A DNA stretch of 11,800 bases from an uncultured Rikenellaceae bacterium (GTDB taxonomy: Bacteria; Bacteroidota; Bacteroidia; Bacteroidales; Rikenellaceae), in the NCBI GenBank assembly GCA_947074135.1, contig CAMTOL010000047.1, positions 1 to 11,800 of the forward strand, in the 5' to 3' direction. Positions 1 through 7,688 of this stretch are shown here, piece by piece. Position numbers and translations under genes: made by a program. The notes beneath the pieces were generated by a model. That model was not told the origin of the DNA and did not search any database. It worked only from the letters and a program-made list of their open reading frames with translations. Position 1 is the first letter of the stretch; each line of letters opens with the position of its first letter.

Positions 1-37
1 GATGTAACTACAAAAGATGGTTCATTAAGTGGATTAA
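1..37 (+). other. Probable upstream segment of the isomerase gene, in a different frame
   Basis: Frame 1 is open over these bases and reads DVTTKDGSLSGL. Frame 2, used by the downstream isomerase, has three stop codons here (5-7, 26-28, 35-37). The frame 1 peptide suits the stretch that precedes the AQAAF-type segment in Bacteroidales PpiD-like proteins. The simplest reading is that the gene continues upstream of the window and that one or a few bases were gained or lost around 37-46. This could be a real mutation or an assembly error. The segment is too short to be sure. Confidence 0.35.
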
Positions 38-1525
38 CTTACCTCTGCTCAGGCTGCTTTTATTACCTCACTAGACAGCGCAACATACTCTGTTTCTTTT
101 GGTGCAGATAACTTTACCTCTATTGCTGACAGTACAATACAGATTAGCGAAAGCGAAATCCAAGCTTACTACAACAATAATCAACCGCAGTTCAAACGCT
201 CGCAGTCGCGTTCGATTGAGTACGTAGTATTCGATGCTCTCCCTTCTCAAGCTGACTATAGTGCTGCTGCAAAATATATGAGTGAACTTAAAAATGACTT
301 CGAAACTACCGAAGAAGTTAAACAGTTTGTTATGCTTAACTCTCAGTCACCATTCGATAGCCGTTACTATAAAGAGGGAGAACTAAGTGGCGAACTAGGT
401 AATTTTGCATTCACTGCGACAACTGCTCAAACTTATGCTCCTGAGATTAGCGGCGATGACTATGTTCTTGCTCGTATTTCGGACGTAAAGATTCTTCCAG
501 ATAGTATTAACTTCTCGCATATTGTTTTTACACCAGATCAAAAAGCAACTGCCGATAGTCTAGCTACTATTCTTTCGAGAAACAGCTCTACTTTTGCTAA
601 TGCAGCTGCAACATATTCGCTTGACCAACAAAGCGCAGCTAATGGTGGTGTAGTAGGAACAATTGATCCTCAAACAGTCTTTGCTGAGTTTGCTGAACCA
701 CTTATGGCAATGAAGAAAGGCGAAGTGAAACTTATTTCGCTTCCAACTTCACTACACCTTGTTAAGGTTAATGATGTGATTGGAATGAGCAAGAAAGTTC
801 AGCTTGGAACTATTCGTTACACAGTTGAACCTAGCGAAACAACTAGAGCCGCAGCATTTAACCGTGCATCGACTTTTGCTAACAACGCAAGAAGTAAATC
901 GCTTAGTCAACTTGCTGCCGATAGTATGTTGTCAAAACGCACTGCTACTCTTTATCCTTCGCAACGCGAACTTCAAGGTTATAAAGATTCTCGCGAAGTA
1001 ATTCGTTGGTCTTATAACGCTAAGGTTGGTGCGTCGAGCGATGTTATGGAGTTTGGTAATTCGTTTGTTGTTGTATCGCTTTATTCGATAACAAGCGAAG
1101 GTATAGCTCCACTTGAGAGTGTTAAGCGTGAGATTCGTGAAATTCTTGTGGTTGATAAGAAAGGTGAGATGTTGGCATCTAAAATGCAAGGAGGAACAGT
1201 TAGTTCACTTGCTGCATCGTTAGGTGTTGAGCCTATCAATAGCAATGACATTACTTTTACCTCATATTTAGCCCCTGAGGTTGGATTTGATCCTACATTT
1301 GCAGGTGGTATTTGTGGTGTTCAAAAAGGTGCTACTTCGAAACCTATCGTTGGTAAATCTGCAGTCTATGTTGCTCAAGTAAACGATGTAACAAGCAATC
1401 CTATCTCCTCGCTTGTGGTTCGAGAAAGGTTAGAGGCTGAACAACAACAAAGTGCTTTTTATAGAGCCTACCAAACACTGTTAGAGAATAGTAACATTGT
1501 TGACGAACGATACAAGTTCTATTAA
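38..1525 (+). CDS. PpiD-like periplasmic peptidyl-prolyl isomerase, 5'-truncated
   Basis: This is a folding helper that isomerises proline bonds in exported proteins; by family it is anchored in the inner membrane and faces the periplasm. Only the C-terminal 495 codons are visible. The first ATG in this frame is at 278, but 80 codons upstream of it are clearly coding (for example ISESEIQAYYNNNQPQFKR, typical of the segment before the isomerase domain), so 278 is an internal methionine rather than the biological start. Counting from that ATG, a parvulin (rotamase) domain spans about residues 76-168, with the SHIVF histidine near 81, the NGG turn near 122 and a second histidine near 160 (LHLVKV). 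A second, divergent parvulin-like unit covers about 172-275. The ending NSNIVDERYKFY matches the conserved tail of Bacteroidales PpiD proteins. There is no in-frame start between the stops at 5-37 and 278, so the gene is either frameshifted or mis-assembled at its left edge. A strong terminator follows directly. Confidence 0.85.
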   Translation, partial: LTSAQAAFITSLDSATYSVSFGADNFTSIADSTIQISESEIQAYYNNNQPQFKRSQSRSIEYVVFDALPSQADYSAAAKYMSELKNDFETTEEVKQFVMLNSQSPFDSRYYKEGELSGELGNFAFTATTAQTYAPEISGDDYVLARISDVKILPDSINFSHIVFTPDQKATADSLATILSRNSSTFANAAATYSLDQQSAANGGVVGTIDPQTVFAEFAEPLMAMKKGEVKLISLPTSLHLVKVNDVIGMSKKVQLGTIRYTVEPSETTRAAAFNRASTFANNARSKSLSQLAADSMLSKRTATLYPSQRELQGYKDSREVIRWSYNAKVGASSDVMEFGNSFVVVSLYSITSEGIAPLESVKREIREILVVDKKGEMLASKMQGGTVSSLAASLGVEPINSNDITFTSYLAPEVGFDPTFAGGICGVQKGATSKPIVGKSAVYVAQVNDVTSNPISSLVVRERLEAEQQQSAFYRAYQTLLENSNIVDERYKFY

Positions 1526-1532
1526 TTGTTTT

Positions 1533-1565
1533 AAGGCGCTATTTTTTAATAGTGCCTTTTTTTTG
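1533..1565 (+). terminator. Rho-independent terminator after the isomerase gene
   Basis: An 11-bp stem (1533-1543 with 1548-1558, one G-T pair, core GGCGCT/AGTGCC) closes a TTTT loop and runs into a T tract that extends to 1564. It begins 8 bases after the stop codon at 1523-1525 and should separate this gene from glnN. Confidence 0.9.
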
Positions 1566-1712
1566 ACTTTTTAATAAATAACTATTTTAGAGCGAGATAA
1601 CAATCTTAGAAAAATAATATAGTAGAGTCAACCCTTAATAATTATGATGATTTGCGGGGATTACAAATAGTGGTAGTCCCAATTTTTAATAATATATAAA
1701 AAATACAAACAA
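1566..1712 (+). promoter_or_regulatory. glnN promoter/leader region with hairpin
   Basis: The stretch between the isomerase terminator and glnN must contain the glnN promoter. No perfect TAnnTTTG box is present. The nearest is TATTTTAG at 1583-1590 with TTTG at 1562-1565, but the 17-base spacing is shorter than the usual 19 or so, so this is a weak call. A clear hairpin sits at 1657-1680: GGGATTAC and GTAGTCCC form 8 bp with one G-T pair around an 8-base loop, followed by AATTTTTAAT. It may be an mRNA-stabilising or attenuator-like leader element. The last 30 bases before the ATG are A-rich with no Shine-Dalgarno sequence, as is common in this phylum. Confidence 0.4.
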
Positions 1713-3905
1713 ATGAGTAATCTTCGTTTCAAAATGGTCGAAGCGGCAATTGGTCGCAAAGCGCTAAATGTACCAGTGCCCGAATTACGCCCTTCAGAGT
1801 ATTTCGGCTGCAAAGTGTTCAATACTGAAAAGATGAGAAAATATCTTCCTAAGCAGGTGTTTGACGCTCTTCAGAACACTATCGAAAATCATACATCACT
1901 TAGCCGTGATGTAGCAGATGCAGTAGCGGTTGGTATGAAGCAGTGGGCTATGGAGAATGGAGCTACTCATTATACTCACTGGTTCCAACCTCTAACAGGT
2001 GGAACAGCTGAGAAGCACGATGCTTTTATCGAGCACGATGGTCACGGTGGTGTTGTTGAAGAGTTTTCAGGAAAACTATTGATGCAACAAGAGGGCGATG
2101 CTTCGTCATTCCCTAATGGTGGTACTCGTTCGACTTTTGAGGCTCGTGGTTATTCGGCTTGGGACCCTACTTCTCCAGCATTTATTGTAGATGGTACACT
2201 CTGTATTCCTACTATCTTTATCTCATATACTGGTGAGGCTTTGGACTACAAAACACCTCTTCTTAAATCGATTGAGGCTGTTGACAAAGCTGCAACTTCG
2301 ATTTGTAGAATGTTTGATGAGAATGTTAAGAAAGTTTATACTTACCTCGGTTGGGAACAAGAGTATTTCTTGGTTGATGAGGCTCTTTGGGCAGCGCGTC
2401 CAGATCTTATGCTTACAGGTCGTACTCTAATGGGTCATGAGAGTGCTAAAAACCAACAATTGGAGGATCACTATTTTGGTTCTATTCCGACTCGTGTTGC
2501 GGCTTATATGCGCGATTTGGAGTACTCTTGTTTGGAGTTAGGTATTCCTGCTAAAACTCGTCACAATGAGGTTGCTCCTGGTCAGTTCGAGATTGCGCCT
2601 ATTTTCGAGGAGGCTAACCTTGCTAATGACCACAACTTGTTGCTTATGAGTGTTATGAAACGTCTTGCTCGTAAACATAGCTTTAGAATTGCGCTTCACG
2701 AAAAACCATTTGGTGGTATTAATGGTTCGGGAAAACACAATAACTGGTCGCTGGGAACATCGACAGGTGTTAATCTTTACTCGCCAGGTAAAACGGAGAA
2801 GGATAATTTGCAGTTCTTGACCTTCTTGGTTAATACTCTCGTTGCTGTTCATCGTCACAATGGTCTATTGAAAGCTGCTATTAGTAGTGCTACGAATGCT
2901 CATCGTCTAGGCGCAAATGAGGCTCCTCCAGCAATTATTTCGGTATTCCTTGGTCGTCAACTAAGCGAGGTGCTAGATCATCTAATTGATGATGGTCAAG
3001 ATGACTCAATTAAGATGGATACTAAACAACGTTTCTTGACTGGTATTGCACACATTCCTGAACTATTCATTGATAACACTGACCGTAATCGTACGTCGCC
3101 ATTTGCTTTTACTGGTAACCGTTTTGAGTTCCGTGCTGTTGGCTCTACTGCTAACTGTGGCGGTGCGCTAACTGTTATTAATGCTGCTGTTGCAGAGCAA
3201 CTTCTTGTCTTCAAAGGTGAGCTTGATGAGCTAATTGCGGGAGGTAAATCGTTTGAAATTGCAATAATTGAACTTCTTAAAAAATATATCCGTTTGAGTC
3301 TTCCAATTCATTTTGATGGTAACGGTTATAGTGATGAGTGGAAAGCGGAGGCAGCTAAACGTGGATTGGATTGTGAGAGTTCTGTGCCACTTATCTATGA
3401 TCGTATGCTTGCCGAGGGTTCGCTTAAGCTATTTAAATCAACAGGAATTCTTAGTGAAGCAGAACTTCACGCAAGAGTTGAGGTTAACTGGGAGATTTAT
3501 ACTAAGAAGATTCAAATTGAAGCTCGTGTGTTTGGCGATTTAGCAATGAATCACATTCTGCCAGTAGCTTCTCGTTACCAAGCGCAACTTCTCGATAAGG
3601 TTGATAAGGTTGTTAAGTTGTATCAATCTACTGATGTTGTTCAAGAGATTGCAGGTCGTGATATGATGTTGATTGAGAAGATTTCTCGTCATATTAATGC
3701 AATTCGTGCTGGTGTTGATGAGATGGTTGATGCTCGTAAGGTTGCCAATAAGATTGAGTGCGAACGTGAAAAAGCGATTGCTTATCACGACAATGTGGCT
3801 CCAAAGATTGAAGAGGTGCGTATTCATATCGATAAATTGGAACTGATTGTTGATAACGAAATTTGGCCACTTCCAAAATATCGTGAACTACTATTTATGA
3901 AATAG
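1713..3905 (+). CDS. glnN: Glutamine synthetase type III (GlnN)
   Basis: The enzyme makes glutamine from glutamate, ammonia and ATP (EC 6.3.1.2) in the cytoplasm and is a main route of ammonia assimilation in Bacteroidales. At 730 residues it has the size of GSIII enzymes (about 700-730), far longer than GSI or GSII. Visible signature segments include THWFQPLTG at about 88-96 (GSIII-specific N-terminal region), GWEQEYFL at 213-220 with metal-binding glutamates, NEVAPGQFEIAP at 285-296, and the ATP-site loop KPFGGINGSGKHNNWS at about 331-346. The helical C-terminal extension (about 600-730) is typical of type III. Codon use is biased to GGT, CGT and GCT, as in a well-expressed gene. The start at 1713 gives the family N-terminus (MSNLRFKMVEAA). 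It is a single-gene unit between two terminators. Nitrogen control is expected from the family but not shown by a recognised site. Confidence 0.97.
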   Translation: MSNLRFKMVEAAIGRKALNVPVPELRPSEYFGCKVFNTEKMRKYLPKQVFDALQNTIENHTSLSRDVADAVAVGMKQWAMENGATHYTHWFQPLTGGTAEKHDAFIEHDGHGGVVEEFSGKLLMQQEGDASSFPNGGTRSTFEARGYSAWDPTSPAFIVDGTLCIPTIFISYTGEALDYKTPLLKSIEAVDKAATSICRMFDENVKKVYTYLGWEQEYFLVDEALWAARPDLMLTGRTLMGHESAKNQQLEDHYFGSIPTRVAAYMRDLEYSCLELGIPAKTRHNEVAPGQFEIAPIFEEANLANDHNLLLMSVMKRLARKHSFRIALHEKPFGGINGSGKHNNWSLGTSTGVNLYSPGKTEKDNLQFLTFLVNTLVAVHRHNGLLKAAISSATNAHRLGANEAPPAIISVFLGRQLSEVLDHLIDDGQDDSIKMDTKQRFLTGIAHIPELFIDNTDRNRTSPFAFTGNRFEFRAVGSTANCGGALTVINAAVAEQLLVFKGELDELIAGGKSFEIAIIELLKKYIRLSLPIHFDGNGYSDEWKAEAAKRGLDCESSVPLIYDRMLAEGSLKLFKSTGILSEAELHARVEVNWEIYTKKIQIEARVFGDLAMNHILPVASRYQAQLLDKVDKVVKLYQSTDVVQEIAGRDMMLIEKISRHINAIRAGVDEMVDARKVANKIECEREKAIAYHDNVAPKIEEVRIHIDKLELIVDNEIWPLPKYRELLFMK

Positions 3906-3924
3906 TAAACAGTAGTTTTAATAC

Positions 3925-3976
3925 AAAAGATGCTTCTATCTCTCTGGTTTCAGACGAGGTAGAAGCATCTTTTTTT
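3925..3976. terminator. Bidirectional terminator between glnN and the PepSY gene
   Basis: A long stem pairs AAAGATGCTTCTA (3926-3938) perfectly with TAGAAGCATCTTT (3960-3972), and four more pairs (one G-T) extend it inward to 3942/3956. An A run precedes it and a T run of seven follows, so it can work in both directions. It lies 20 bases after the glnN stop and 10 bases beyond the stop codon of the converging PepSY gene, and should serve both. Confidence 0.92.
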
Positions 3977-3985
3977 GTGTTAACT

Positions 3986-5110
3986 CTAGCTACGGGTGCG
4001 AAATTTGCGCCTAAAGAAGAGGATATAACCAGTTATGGGTAGCGCAGCTCCGATAAGTGCCGCTAGGAAATAGAGAATCTTTGTGAAGACTCCACCCCAG
4101 CTACCTACGTGCAGGACATAAGCCCAAGTCATCATATAGCGACTATCTTGCGTGTCGCCATATTTAGAAACTAGCGACACAGAGCCAGTAGCTCTGTCGA
4201 AACGGTAGTTATCGGCTGCTCTGTGGTGTGGCGAGTGTTGGGTGTTTGTTGTTATTGCCCCACTTTTATTGATGGTTATGTGATTTGGATTGTCGATAAC
4301 CTCTTTAGATGCATTATAAGCCCTCTCCCAGAATCCTAAGCCAAGCGTCGAATCTCCCCTCTTTTCGCCATCATCTCTTTTAGCTCTGCTTTGAGTTCCG
4401 CTATCAGGTCGCGCGCCGTCTTGCTGCTGCTGAGCGGTTTTGATGCCAAAAATAGTTGCAACCGAATTTTGATACCACTTAAACGACCACATTAATCCGC
4501 TTAGGCAGCATACTAATAGAATAATTGCAGCATAGAATCCTAAAACCTTGTGGAGATCGAATACTCGGCGCATTGAGTTTACATTTTTCCATTTTATTCT
4601 ATATCTTCGAACTTTGTGCCAACGAACAAAGCCAGTAATCAAAATAAAAATCATAAAGATAGTAGAGATTCCCACTATTGTTTTGCCCAATGCCATATCG
4701 GGGAGCATCAGCCAACGATGTAGGCGCATTACGATATTGAAAAAGCCGCTACGAACGTTGTGTGCTCCAACAACTTGAGCTGTGTAGGGGTCGATGTAGA
4801 TGTATGAGCGTTGAGCGGAACTAAGACCTGCTTCGATAGTTCTGCGAGAATCTTCCGATATTTTGAGCGATACAATAGTGTCGTTCTTTAATGTTTTTGA
4901 TACCTCCGCAACTAAATCATCGAGGTTCACTCTATTTTGGAGCGGTTCGTTATTCTCGACATAGTAACGCTCTTTGTTAAGGAGTTCGGTCAGTTCGGTC
5001 TGGAAGACCATAATTGCACCAGTTAGGCAGATAAGAGTTAGAATCACTCCTGCTGGAAGTGACAACCACAAGTGCCACTTCTTAGCTTTAAATATGTTTC
5101 TGTTGGTCAT
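3986..5110 (-). CDS. PepSY-associated four-helix membrane protein (iron-uptake linked)
   Basis: This is an inner-membrane protein of the PepSY_TM family, whose members often accompany TonB-dependent siderophore receptors and are thought to reduce or release siderophore-bound iron at the membrane. The 374-residue protein has four likely membrane helices at about 16-37, 143-164, 187-209 and 342-366. Between helices 1 and 2 is a PepSY-like periplasmic region with the YIYIDPYTAQVVG strand pair (about 103-115). Conserved histidines flank the helices: H13 (WHLWL), H131 (RLHRWL), H187 (DLHKVLG) and H334 (YVLHVGSWGG), the pattern expected of family members that may bind haem. A hydrophilic Gln/Asp/Arg-rich linker covers about 225-255. 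The gene starts 60 bases downstream of the TonB receptor gene on the same strand with no terminator between them, so the two are probably co-transcribed. The ferric-reductase role is inferred from family and context. Confidence 0.85.
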   Translation of the reverse strand: MTNRNIFKAKKWHLWLSLPAGVILTLICLTGAIMVFQTELTELLNKERYYVENNEPLQNRVNLDDLVAEVSKTLKNDTIVSLKISEDSRRTIEAGLSSAQRSYIYIDPYTAQVVGAHNVRSGFFNIVMRLHRWLMLPDMALGKTIVGISTIFMIFILITGFVRWHKVRRYRIKWKNVNSMRRVFDLHKVLGFYAAIILLVCCLSGLMWSFKWYQNSVATIFGIKTAQQQQDGARPDSGTQSRAKRDDGEKRGDSTLGLGFWERAYNASKEVIDNPNHITINKSGAITTNTQHSPHHRAADNYRFDRATGSVSLVSKYGDTQDSRYMMTWAYVLHVGSWGGVFTKILYFLAALIGAALPITGYILFFRRKFRTRS

Positions 5111-5170
5111 TTTATTTTTGTCAGATAATATTCTTTAGTATAGTTATAGGGTTAGGTGCAATTATGTAGT

Positions 5171-7390
5171 CTAGAAACGATAGGCTAGGCTAACCGATGC
5201 ATTAAACGGATCGATTTTGTTGATAAAACCGCCTCTGTAATAGGAGTTGTAGCCGAGCGTGTTTGTAATGTTATTGAAAATTACGTTAACCGAAGCTCGT
5301 TTGTAGCTGTAACCTAGAGTTGCATTCAAGGTTGTGTAGGCAGGAAGGTCAAACGGTTTTACACCGGGATCGCTATTTGCGTGAGTAGTCTTTTTTGTGT
5401 AGTCATTCACAGGACGTTCACCTACATAGTATGCACCCACTCCAATAGTCATACCAAACGGAGCGGTGTAGTATATCCAGCCGTTGGCAGTGTGTTTTGG
5501 TGCATTCATTGGTGTCGAACCGTTGACATAGGCTGGAGAATCCACATATTTTGCATCTAGGTAGGCGTAACCCAAGATCAACTCAATGTTTCGATGAACT
5601 CTACCGCTAATCTCAACCTCAATGCCTCGACGACTCAAATCCCCGGCCTGTTCGTATCGACCTGTAGCCTGATTAGCTTCGTCATAGACTTGATAGGCTA
5701 GATTGTAGTTCATAACCGAGAATAGGGTCAGGTTGGCGCGAAGGCGATTATTTAATAACTCCGATTTAATGCCCACTTCGAACTGTTGTGTTGTACTTGC
5801 GCCAATCGGTGTGCCGTCAACTTTGAGGTTCGCCGCCGAACGAATGTCGGTTGTGTTGGTATAAGAGCCAAAGATATTTAATCCTTCGATTGGAGTGATG
5901 ATAAGTCCCAACATAGGATTTAGTGCGTCGCCAGTTGTTTGACCAGCCGAGCTGTTGTCGTAGCTATTGCCAAAGCTGTATCTAAGTCCAAGTACTGCTT
6001 TGATAGTTTTGTGGAATGTGATAACATCTTGTGCCAGAATGCCATAACTGTAAGCTGTCGAGATTGTTGGGTCGAGTGCAGTAAGAGCTACATCGCCCGG
6101 CAGAGTGTTCGAAAATGGTTGAAGTACGTTGATGGTATCAACCACTTTTGAGGTAAAGGAGGTCGAAGATACTTTTGTAGCTCTAAAATCTGCACCGACT
6201 TGAAAAGTGTGGCGAATCGGACCTGTGTAAACATCTTGACCCACCAAATCGAGTTGAAAGACTTGATTGTTGTCCGAACGTTGTGAGCGACCAATCGAAC
6301 GAATGAGCATATTGAAATCGCCAGTGCGACTAAGTTTCGAGGTGCTCGCACCTGTATTGTCGGTGCTAAGCGACGAACCTGCATAAACGGCGCGAAGTGA
6401 TAGTTTATCTCCAAAACGATGTGACAATCTCACCGAGTAGCTCATCTGATTTGTGAAAATTCTGTCGCTCTTGAAACCTAGAAACCTATCGTCGGGCATA
6501 TTGTAGAGCGCATTAATACTATCGGCGGCAAGGTTTACAGTTCCTCGGTCGGGAGTACGTGAGTCGTGAAGGTAGTCTAGCTCTGCTGTTAATGTTGTGT
6601 TGTTCGAGATTCGCCATTCGAGCGAAGGATTGAGATAAACCCTATCTTTGTTTACATAGATGCGATAGTTGTCGGCACGTTCCAATGCCCCATTGAGGCG
6701 AACCGCAAAACGATTATCGGCAAATGAACCCTGAACGTCAAACGTTGGACGAACCAATCCCCAGCTACCTAAGCGTAGACCAACAGTCGCTTCGTTGACA
6801 TAACGCGGTGTTTTAGTTGCAACATTTACTGTGCCTCCAGCCGCGCCAAGGTCGTTGCCGATGCCTTGAGTTATGGCAGCCGACCCCTTTACTACTTGAA
6901 TGCTCTCAATGCCCTGCATATCCATTAGTGCGCCCTGACCACGAAAATCAGAGTGTACCCTAACCCCATTTTTAAGTACGGGCAATCCACGAAAGCCACG
7001 CGCAGAAAGACTCTCACTAGCACCCCCATAGGTGGCAAAGGTGCTAACCCCAACCACATTTCGAGTTGCGTCTGAGAGTGTAAGTGTTCCCTGTTTCTCT
7101 ATCATTGCCTCGGAAACAACCGAAATACTCTGTATCTGTTCCGAAACTCGAAGCGGAAGCCTCGTTATAAAATCAATCTTCTTAGGCGCTCTATACCTGC
7201 TGCCAAAAACCTCTATCACTTCAACAGCAATCATCGAGGAGTCTCTCTCCCAGTCATACAGACTGTCAATCTTTAGGCTCTCTGTGTTTTCTATTTTATT
7301 GTCAACAAGATTGTTGTTGTCGACTAAATAGGCACCTTTCGATGCCGCACAAACTACAATTAAAAGGGTTGATAAAATAAGTTTCTTCAT
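5171..7390 (-). CDS. TonB-dependent siderophore-type outer membrane receptor
   Basis: This is an outer-membrane active transporter that imports a ferric siderophore or similar chelate, powered by TonB-ExbBD. The 739-residue protein starts with a signal peptide (MKKLILSTLLIVVCAASKGA). A putative TonB-box-like segment (VEVIEVFG) lies at about 56-63. The plug domain spans about 75-195, with the siderophore-receptor signatures QIQSISVVSEAMIEKQG, SLSARGFRG and IESIQVVKGS, and ends in GGTVNVATK. The remaining 540 or so residues form the beta barrel, ending in the terminal beta-signal SVSLAYRF with the usual final Phe. It lacks the N-terminal carboxypeptidase-regulatory-like domain and has no SusD partner, so it resembles classical FhuA/FecA-type siderophore receptors rather than glycan-uptake SusC proteins. 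The substrate cannot be told from sequence. It is the first gene of a two-gene operon with the PepSY protein. Iron regulation is expected, but I found no convincing Fur box. Confidence 0.93.
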   Translation of the reverse strand: MKKLILSTLLIVVCAASKGAYLVDNNNLVDNKIENTESLKIDSLYDWERDSSMIAVEVIEVFGSRYRAPKKIDFITRLPLRVSEQIQSISVVSEAMIEKQGTLTLSDATRNVVGVSTFATYGGASESLSARGFRGLPVLKNGVRVHSDFRGQGALMDMQGIESIQVVKGSAAITQGIGNDLGAAGGTVNVATKTPRYVNEATVGLRLGSWGLVRPTFDVQGSFADNRFAVRLNGALERADNYRIYVNKDRVYLNPSLEWRISNNTTLTAELDYLHDSRTPDRGTVNLAADSINALYNMPDDRFLGFKSDRIFTNQMSYSVRLSHRFGDKLSLRAVYAGSSLSTDNTGASTSKLSRTGDFNMLIRSIGRSQRSDNNQVFQLDLVGQDVYTGPIRHTFQVGADFRATKVSSTSFTSKVVDTINVLQPFSNTLPGDVALTALDPTISTAYSYGILAQDVITFHKTIKAVLGLRYSFGNSYDNSSAGQTTGDALNPMLGLIITPIEGLNIFGSYTNTTDIRSAANLKVDGTPIGASTTQQFEVGIKSELLNNRLRANLTLFSVMNYNLAYQVYDEANQATGRYEQAGDLSRRGIEVEISGRVHRNIELILGYAYLDAKYVDSPAYVNGSTPMNAPKHTANGWIYYTAPFGMTIGVGAYYVGERPVNDYTKKTTHANSDPGVKPFDLPAYTTLNATLGYSYKRASVNVIFNNITNTLGYNSYYRGGFINKIDPFNASVSLAYRF

Positions 7391-7687
7391 ATTGGTTTTG
7401 ATATTTTTATTTTTGGATTTGAATTATCTTCATAAAAAAATATCAAGGGCGACTTCATCGAAATTGAGAGGTTGAATGTTTTGCGAACTATTTTTAACCT
7501 AAAAACCTATAAAAATCTAATAAAAACAATGGCTGTTGTCTTTCTTGTTGCCCTATTCAAATGGAAGAATAATAAAAACAACGAAGCCGACCCTTGACTT
7601 TTACGGTGCAAAGGTCGGCTTTTAGCCAACGGCTGACAATCCCATATTGTGGGTAATTTATCGAAATGGCATCACTATTAGTAGTGA
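7391..7687. other. Hairpin-rich 297-base intergenic region upstream of the TonB receptor gene
   Basis: No gene is visible here. The part next to the receptor start is its promoter and leader region on the minus strand, and the part next to 7688 is the 3' end of the regulator operon. The receptor side has a 9-bp inverted repeat, GATATTTTT (7400-7408) with AAAAATATC (7436-7444). It also has an AT-rich block where TAGGTTTT (minus strand, 7509-7502) and TAGATTTT (7519-7512) are imperfect matches to the Bacteroidetes -7 box TAnnTTTG. Neither has a well-spaced TTTG, so no promoter is called. The regulator side has several hairpins, listed separately. I see no known riboswitch consensus and no Fur-like palindrome. 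Confidence 0.5.
7581..7624 (-). terminator. Probable terminator of the hemerythrin-regulator operon
   Basis: AAGCCGACC (7584-7592) pairs perfectly with GGTCGGCTT (7613-7621) around a 20-base loop. On the minus strand the stem is followed by CGTTGTTTTTATT, a reasonable T tract, so it should end transcripts coming from the regulator gene whose stop is at 7690-7688. On the plus strand it is followed only by a short TTTT, making it weaker in that direction. Confidence 0.6.
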
Positions 7688-7688
7688 T
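7671..7688 (-). repeat. Small perfect hairpin at the regulator stop codon
   Basis: ATCACTA (7671-7677) and TAGTGAT (7682-7688) pair perfectly around a 4-base loop. The inverted repeat overlaps the first base of the region just beyond, and part of, the regulator stop codon (7688-7690). There is no T tract, so it is more likely a 3' stabilising element, or incidental, than a terminator. Confidence 0.4.

Noticed and set aside
278..280. ATG at 278 as the true start of the isomerase gene
   Set aside because: The 80 codons upstream in the same frame are open and read as conserved PpiD sequence, so this is an internal methionine.
3540..3827. 95-codon open frame antisense to the glnN 3' end
   Set aside because: It is Asn/Leu/Ile-rich translation of the opposite strand of a conserved gene, with no start context or known motif.
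7032..7331. 99-codon open frame on the plus strand opposite the TonB receptor N-terminus
   Set aside because: It is a shadow of the receptor's signal and plug region; the composition does not look like a real protein.
7391..7583. Fur box or known riboswitch upstream of the TonB receptor
   Set aside because: No sequence resembles the Fur 19-bp palindrome, and I could not find cobalamin, TPP or other riboswitch core motifs.
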